Assembly (NCBI RefSeq): GCF_024586455.1
Contig: NC_065920.1
Location: 17,384,144 to 17,448,143, forward strand
DNA length: 64,000 bases
Direction of reading: 5' to 3'
DNA from: Bactrocera neohumeralis
Lineage: Eukaryota > Arthropoda > Insecta > Diptera > Tephritidae
Shown here: piece after piece, positions 58,531 through 64,000 of the stretch
Layout: each line of letters opens with the position of its first letter
Numbering within the stretch: position 1 is the first letter of the stretch
Notes under the pieces: model-generated
Databases searched by the model: none
What the model saw: the letters and a program-made list of their open reading frames with translations, nothing else
Told to the model about the DNA's origin: nothing
Program-made: the position numbers and the translations under genes

Positions 58531-59770
58531 GTAAGTGCACTCTTATAACCATATTTACTAAACAAATTAAGTGAATTATTTATAATATTAGTAAGGAAAT
58601 ATGCAAGCATATTTTATAACATAAACTTGTTTATAGCTACTTAATATCGTATTTACATATACTAAGATATCTTAAGAGAAAAAGTTAAATTCCGGTGTTT
58701 TAATTAAATCCGAATACATGTGCGTTATGAACTAAAGCGAATAAAAAAAAATTTGCTAGCTTCAGTTTTATTTAATAACACATTTTAATAATACTACATA
58801 AGTATAAGGACAATGATTGAAGAACTCAAAATATTGCTAAATATCTAGTATATGCAAATCTATATTCAAAAAAAAACGGATTTAATATTTTGCAAACATT
58901 ATTCAAAATACTTCACTGTACTCGCCGAGCTTCTCTTGCTGCGGCGCAACTTATTCGTTGTCACCAATGAATTCTTCTTTCTCGCTAAATTCGCGCTTTG
59001 CAAAGTTGTTTGGCTGCGGTATTGTTTTTGCCTGCTATTTTTGTGCCGTTTATGCTATAGGCATTTATTTGTTTTTGTGTGTTTGCTTTGCTAGCAGCTA
59101 CGTTGCAAATGCAAAAGTCGTATGCTTTTTTGACTCGGCAATACAATTCATCGGAGTTGAGCGCGAAGAGAGCTCATACTCTCAGTAACTAAGTTTTTAC
59201 TGCGCGAGTGAGTGTCTTTCGTTTCCTCTTCTCTGTTTTTGCGAAAAGTAACTGCGGCTCTCAGTGATATCAATAGGAGTTTGTATTTGTGAGCAGCACA
59301 TTGGCGGCAGCGCTGCCGACGTATTTGCGACGCCTGCAGTGTAGTGATTGTGTGCTTGCAACGTGCAGCATACAGTATTATTTCGCTTTTGCATTTACTC
59401 GTTGAAATAGAGGGGTAGTGAAATTGTACGTAGTTAAGTATATAGTCTATATCTACATATGTAAATATGTATACACAATGTGTAGGCAAAGCTTCAAGTT
59501 TATGCTGCAAATTCATTTAGTGCAGCATTTTCTGGCACTTGCATAAGAGCGATTTAACGAGAACTAATTAAATGGTTTTACCGTTAAAATAAGTATGTAG
59601 GCGAATATACATATGTATATATAAGTAAGTATGTACATACTTATGTAAGCTTATCAATATATATAAACTATTAAATAATATGCATCTTTCGCGCGGTAAC
59701 TGTAAGTGCGCTCTAGCGGTATTTTAGTATTTTTTGGGGTACATTTTTGCAGGAATACGTGCTTTTTTCC
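58531..59770. other. Gene-free tract with a CpG-richer block
   Basis: If the donor above is real, this is intron. 58920-59400 is more balanced (GCGGCAGCGCTGCCGACG near 59303, close to palindromic). Frames overlap on both strands without domains. Microsatellite at 59605-59645. Confidence 0.35.
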
Positions 59771-59832
59771 GAAAAGGAAGAACGACCGGCGCGCTGTTGT
59801 AAACTCGGCTACAATCTATGCCAATAAAGAAG
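59771..59832 (+). pseudogene. Second fragment of the LINE 3' end
   Basis: GAAAAGGAAGAACGACCGGC, GCGCGCTGTTGTAAACTC and CCAATAAAGAAG parallel 47679-47750 almost word for word. The translation KRKNDRRAVVNSATIYANKE corresponds to KRKDDWRALVNSCN...YSNKE in the other copy. A short deletion after NS removes the CNRVSS part. An AGAAAAAGAAGAAG tail follows. Only the last 60 bp of the element are present, a severely 5'-truncated insertion. The 66-codon open frame around it is otherwise chance. Confidence 0.7.
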
Positions 59833-61177
59833 GAGAAAAAGAAGAAGTGCTTCATCCAAGTGGGGTCCAATGCTGTATTTTGACACCTCCATTTCATATG
59901 CCATAGAAGAACAAAATATTCTCAATCAAAAATTTTCGTTAAATAATGAAAAATCGACTTTATTTATTGCATATGTATGTATGTATGTGCACCTAACCTA
60001 AAAATGTGTTGTCTTATAACTTGCTCTATATAAAATATAACAGGCATTAATTACAGCTAAAATATAATGCTATTTTTAAACTAATTAGAAAACCTTTTCC
60101 CGGACCATAGGGGTAAGCTGTATACCTTCATAGTTTCGAAAGAGACAGCGCATGGAGTAAATAGTCTTGCATACAACTACAATATAATGCAATAACAAAC
60201 CGTAACTAACATTGCAAAAGCACTTTGTTACCGAGAAAGAACACAAACCACTTGCGCGCAGATATTCTCTCTCCGTTAGCATTGCATAAAGTGGCATTTC
60301 CCCTCTACTCACACAAAGCACACACCGCACACAAACACCGGTTTATTACATCGTGTGCTTTGCTCTGCTGCTTTTTGCATAACAAGGCGGTAAAAATGTG
60401 CTAAAAAAATATAAAAAAAAGCCCACGCTCTTGCCACTCTGTTTCACTGCCGCCAGAGAGAGACTACTTACGAACTCTCAGCAAACACAAACATTTAAGA
60501 GCGCAAATATGCAGCAGAGCGTGATCGCTGCGATGGAGTGGAAAGCTTGAATTCTACTTGGCATTATTGTTGTTGTACACGCAGCGCCTAGGCCTATGCG
60601 TTTGCAAGCGAAAATACAGCAAAACTACTACTGCATTGTTGTTGTTTATGCTCTCTGAATATGACTGTGTGTGAACATGTGCGTTTGAAAGCGCTCCTTG
60701 CCGCCCAGCCCCCTGCTACATGTAGACTACATATACACACACACACGCGAATATCTGAACCATCGCCATCGCAACTTTGACTTCCCCATTTTCATTTTCG
60801 TTATCGGCCTGTCGTTGTCGCTAAAAAAGTGCGTTTCGGCTGCATCCCCCCACCGTTCGTTGATTCGTTGTGTGTATTGCGTGCGCTGCGTATTTCGCTA
60901 TTGGAATTGTACGAGCGCCATTGCAGAATTCGTTTGAGTGCTTCGTAGAAGACCGCCAACGCTGCTTTGGATATGAGCTCACACCACTAATAGTGTGGTG
61001 GGGACAATGAATACAGTTTATTAGAAAAGTTGTGGTATAGTTTAGTAGGAGAAGAGATTTTTTGGACACAATTTTGTTCTATTTTTCTTATAATTGATAT
61101 TAAGTAAATTGAGGTTATTATTTTAGGTAAATACGAGTATTATTGTAATTTATTGCGGGATCAAAAAATTTTGTGCG
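59833..61177. other. Gene-free tract with a CpG/GAGA-containing block
   Basis: 60240-60960 is balanced, with GCCGCCAGAGAGAGACTAC (60450; GAGA-type) and TCGTTGTCGC words. It is a candidate regulatory region. The frames at 60698-61069 overlap antiparallel and lack domains. Confidence 0.35.
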
Positions 61178-61886
61178 TCTGTATAACGTGAACTAGTCCC
61201 TCAGTTCTTGAGATATTGATCTGAAATTTTGCAAACGTAATTTTTTCCCAAAAAAGCTGCTTATTTGTTAGAACCGACAGTATCGGTTCACCATACCACA
61301 TAAATAGCTCCCATACAAACTGAGCTATAAAAACAAGTTATTGTATGGAAAACTTGTTTATTTGACAAGATATCTTCTCGAAATGCGACACGAATTGTTC
61401 TTCAAAGCAACGGTACAAGTTCCGAAGAAATTTTTCCGATCGGACCACTATAGCATATAGCTGCTATACAAACTGAGCGATCAAAATCAAGTTTTAATGT
61501 ATATATAAAACTTGTTTATTTGAAAAAAAAAATCTTCACGAAATTCAACACGAATTATTTTTCAAAGTAACGGTACAACCTCCGACGATATTGTTTAGAT
61601 ATGGCCACTATAGAATATACATAGCTGCCGTACAAACTGATCGATCAAAATCAAGTTTTTGTAAAGAAAAACTTGTTTATTTTACAAGATATCTTCACCA
61701 AATTTGATACGAATTACATATTTTTCAAAGCAACGGTAAAATCTCCGAAGAAGTTGTTCAGATCGGAGCATATACATACATATGTAGCTGCCATACAAAC
61801 TGAGAGGTCAAAATCAAGTTATTGTATGGAATCTTTATATTTGTGAGGCGTATTTTACATACATATGTATGTAGCTTCGGTTGCTC
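61178..61886 (-). repeat. Family A repeat, longest copy (four units), minus orientation
   Basis: The complement phrase ACAAACTGA occurs at 61315, 61468, 61632 and 61795, giving periods of 153, 164 and 163 bp. The tail (AACTAGTCCCTCAGTTCTTG, 61190-61209) lies at the left. The leader lies at the right, where GGCGTATTTTAC is interrupted by an ATACATATGTATGTA run before GCTTCGGTTGCTCCG, a weak hairpin. In the third and fourth units the CATATAGCTGCC site has grown to ATATACATAGCTGCC and ATACATACATATGTAGCTGCC. The AGGGTATA end is not preserved. Confidence 0.75.
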
Positions 61887-63742
61887 CGTCGTGTGTTTTT
61901 TATGTTTTTCTTAACTTTTTTCATTTAATTTTATGCATGTGTTAACATAATTTTTTGTCAGACTGTCTCACTAAGCAAACTTTGCACCACTACATGCGCT
62001 TTTCTCCATTTTTGTTCGCACAGTTTCGTAGCACATTCTACACTCCCCACTTATAAATATGTACTTTGTACATACAAGTAGTATGTAAGCATGATTTCAC
62101 ATATTTCTACACTGGCATATACCTGCTGCCTAAAACTTTAATTTCGTCTATGTGATGCGCCGCTCTGCAGCAAATTTCACCTACCCGCACCTGCCCACCT
62201 AATACATATAAATATAATATATACATATGTATCTATGTACATTTGCCAATATACATATGCGCCATTCCGCCACTTCCATCGTGCGCTTTGCTGCCTCTGC
62301 TAACATTGCTCCACTTATGGCGCTGCCGGCGTTGCTGCGACTTTTGCACGCACTCTTCCCAACTAGGCAGGCGGTCCATTTAGGGTTTGCAAGTGGTTGT
62401 GTATTGTATGTTTTGGCAAACAAATTGAATGTGCATGTGTGTAAGCTTTGCTGTTTCGTTGTAGTTGTACGCATTTTAATGCTTTGCCAGCATTTGCCGC
62501 TCCACTGAGGCAAGTAAACTTGAAAAGGAGCGGCCGCACTGAAAATACGTAGAAACGCATTTTTTGCAGAGCAAGTTTTCCTATGCGCGCTGCAAGGGGC
62601 ATATTTTTGTATATACAAGTACATACATGGGTATGTTTGTTTGTTTGTGTGTTAGTACATAAGCGATAGTGGCAATCGCAATGACAGCAAGAGCAAAAGT
62701 TATGCGTTATATTTTCACGAGCAGCAGGGCAATGTGGCAACGTTAGGCGGGTTGCTAGCCGCAACGACTGTCCAAAGCACTGACGCACTGACGAATGGAC
62801 AATCGGCCTGCCTGCGTGCTGCTGACGCTTTTCCGCATTTTGCTTTGCTGTGCGTTTCTAATGCTTGAAAAATTGGGTTTGCTCGCATTGTTGTTGGCAC
62901 TGCTGCTTATTCGCCTACATTTCCTGCGCTTTTTTGCATTTTGTTGCCAGCCTGCTGCCGAGTGCGTGTGCTGCGTTTTTATGCTACTACGAAATTGCTT
63001 GCTTCTATACAACTTGTATTTATATACATTTATGTATGTATGTATGTATGTAATTTCCAAGTATTCGCTTTGGTTGTGTGCGTGCTTTTTGGGTTTAGAA
63101 ACTTTTTAGCATTTATTCACAATGTACTTTGCACTATGTGCCTATTATGCACACGCACTCGCACGCATCGCTGATTCTACACTTAGGCATACATACATAT
63201 ATACATATTTACATACTTACATGCATACGTTTTGTGGGCAAGCAAGTTGCTGCGTCCAAATAGCAGCGACAGCTTTTTTGCTACTTCTGCTTTGTTGTTG
63301 CTATTTGGGGCCTGCTGCGCTCGCAACCATCAATAGCGCGCTACATATACATATACATATGTACATATGTACATAAGTACATATACTGCTGCTGCTTAAC
63401 AACAATTATTGCTTTGTATGCGCGTAGTTGTTGTTTTAAGCGAACTTCTTTGAAACGGAAATAGCAGCAGTGCCATTTATGCCATGCGTTTTTCTTCTTC
63501 ATTCTTTTGCAGGCAATACTTTGTTGTTGTATTTATTTTAATTCCAACTCAACCAAAGTTTGTACGTTTCGCACATTCTTTTCAATTACTCGCCTTTCTG
63601 AGTCGTCCTTATTTCAATGCAGTGTGTTTAATTTTATTGTAAAACCACTCTGAGGCGAAGAGAGGCCGTGTATACACATAACAGCGATCCCATAAAAATT
63701 TTACCTAGTTAAAGGAAACGCATATTTTGGAAAAAATGGCGT
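61887..63742. other. Gene-free tract
   Basis: 62260-62990 and 63240-63340 are balanced, with antiparallel frames of up to 141 codons (62199-62788) that carry no domain. TATG/CATA microsatellites lie at 62200-62260, 63030-63052, 63185-63225 and 63340-63380. Nothing callable. Confidence 0.4.
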
Positions 63743-64000
63743 TTATTGCTCAGCATAGTCTCCTTTTAGTTCGATGCACTTGATCGCGCTATTCTCCATT
63801 TTCTTTAACATGTCTGAAAAATGCGTTTTCTGGAGATCTTCAGCGTAGGCCTACGAGGCGGCTATAACTTCTTCATTAGACTCAATTATCACTGCAAGAA
63901 AGGTCATACGGAGCCAAATCTGGGTACTGGGGTGAATGGATCAGCAGTCTGAAGCCTAGTTTGACCAATTAAGACTTCGCGCTGAGGTGTGAGTTCTCCT
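63743..64000 (-). pseudogene. Mariner transposase C-terminal fragment, runs off the window
   Basis: On the minus strand the third catalytic region is readable as HSPQYPDLAPYD near 63910-63947, matching the SPDLAP.D motif. After a frame change it continues SNEEVIAAS, an in-frame TAG, then AYAEDLQKTHFSD and KCIELKGDYAEQ, ending at a TAA (63743-63745). The final KCIELKGDY block is the usual mariner C-terminus. A stop, a frameshift and a short loss after the catalytic motif show it is inactive. The N-terminal part would lie beyond 64000. It differs from the copy at 26.7 kb in sequence. Confidence 0.85.

Noticed and set aside
62199..62788. Two 141-codon minus-strand frames
   Set aside because: Overlap each other and a plus-strand frame, with no motif. 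GC-richer composition is sufficient.

Overview
This is AT-rich nuclear DNA from a higher fly. No protein-coding host gene can be supported anywhere in the 64 kb. The ubiquitous ACATACATATGTATGTA-type microsatellites, the opa-like CAG/CAA blocks and a very abundant repeat with GTATGGCAGCTATATGC units and TATAATACCC/AGGGTATA ends point to a tephritid fruit fly. That placement is an inference from repeat vocabulary, not from a gene. All open frames are short, overlap on both strands and follow base composition, so the window reads as a very long intron or an intergenic interval.

What can be read is mostly mobile-element archaeology. (1) Eight copies of a DINE-1/mini-me-like repeat (family A) lie at about 0.26-0.56, 6.2-6.6, 10.2-10.8, 16.6-17.0, 23.6-23.9, 35.05-35.45, 51.0-51.5 and 61.2-61.9 kb, in both orientations. 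Longer copies carry internal units of 153-166 bp. (2) A second non-autonomous family (B) has inverted GGTTACATGGGTTT-type ends, with two complete copies at 44.28-44.79 and 50.33-51.03 kb plus fragments. (3) There are three mariner-family remnants, all on the minus strand: a 509-bp internally deleted element with both terminal inverted repeats at 46.3-46.8 kb, a decayed longer transposase at 26.7-27.36 kb, and a C-terminal fragment running off the right edge at 63.74 kb. (4) Two fragments of the 3' end of one LINE, which looks RTE-like, lie at 47.49-47.76 and 59.77-59.83 kb.

Local repeats include tandem arrays with periods near 145-147 bp at 18.4-18.7 and 19.2-19.7 kb, an identical 130-bp duplication at 12.66 kb, a 137-bp foldback at 14.87 kb, a perfect 33-bp inverted repeat at 22.4/23.0 kb, and several AT-rich minisatellites. 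The AT-richest blocks (7.7-8.6, 14.2-14.5, 21.4-21.9, 30.7-31.6, 32.8-33.5, 36.9-37.8, 39.6-40.4, 53.8-54.9 kb) alternate with GC- and CpG-richer blocks (5.0-5.7, 24.2-24.7, 34.7-35.0, 52.0-53.4, 56.2-57.0, 58.9-59.4, 60.2-61.0 kb), which are the best places to look for promoters or enhancers.

The only hints of host transcription are untranslated-exon-like tracts: minus strand 48.13-49.69 kb ending in a good splice donor, minus strand 55.5-56.23 kb below a CpG-rich block, and plus strand 58.14-58.53 kb ending in GTAAGT. The last two would be divergent. These are low-confidence and need transcript data.
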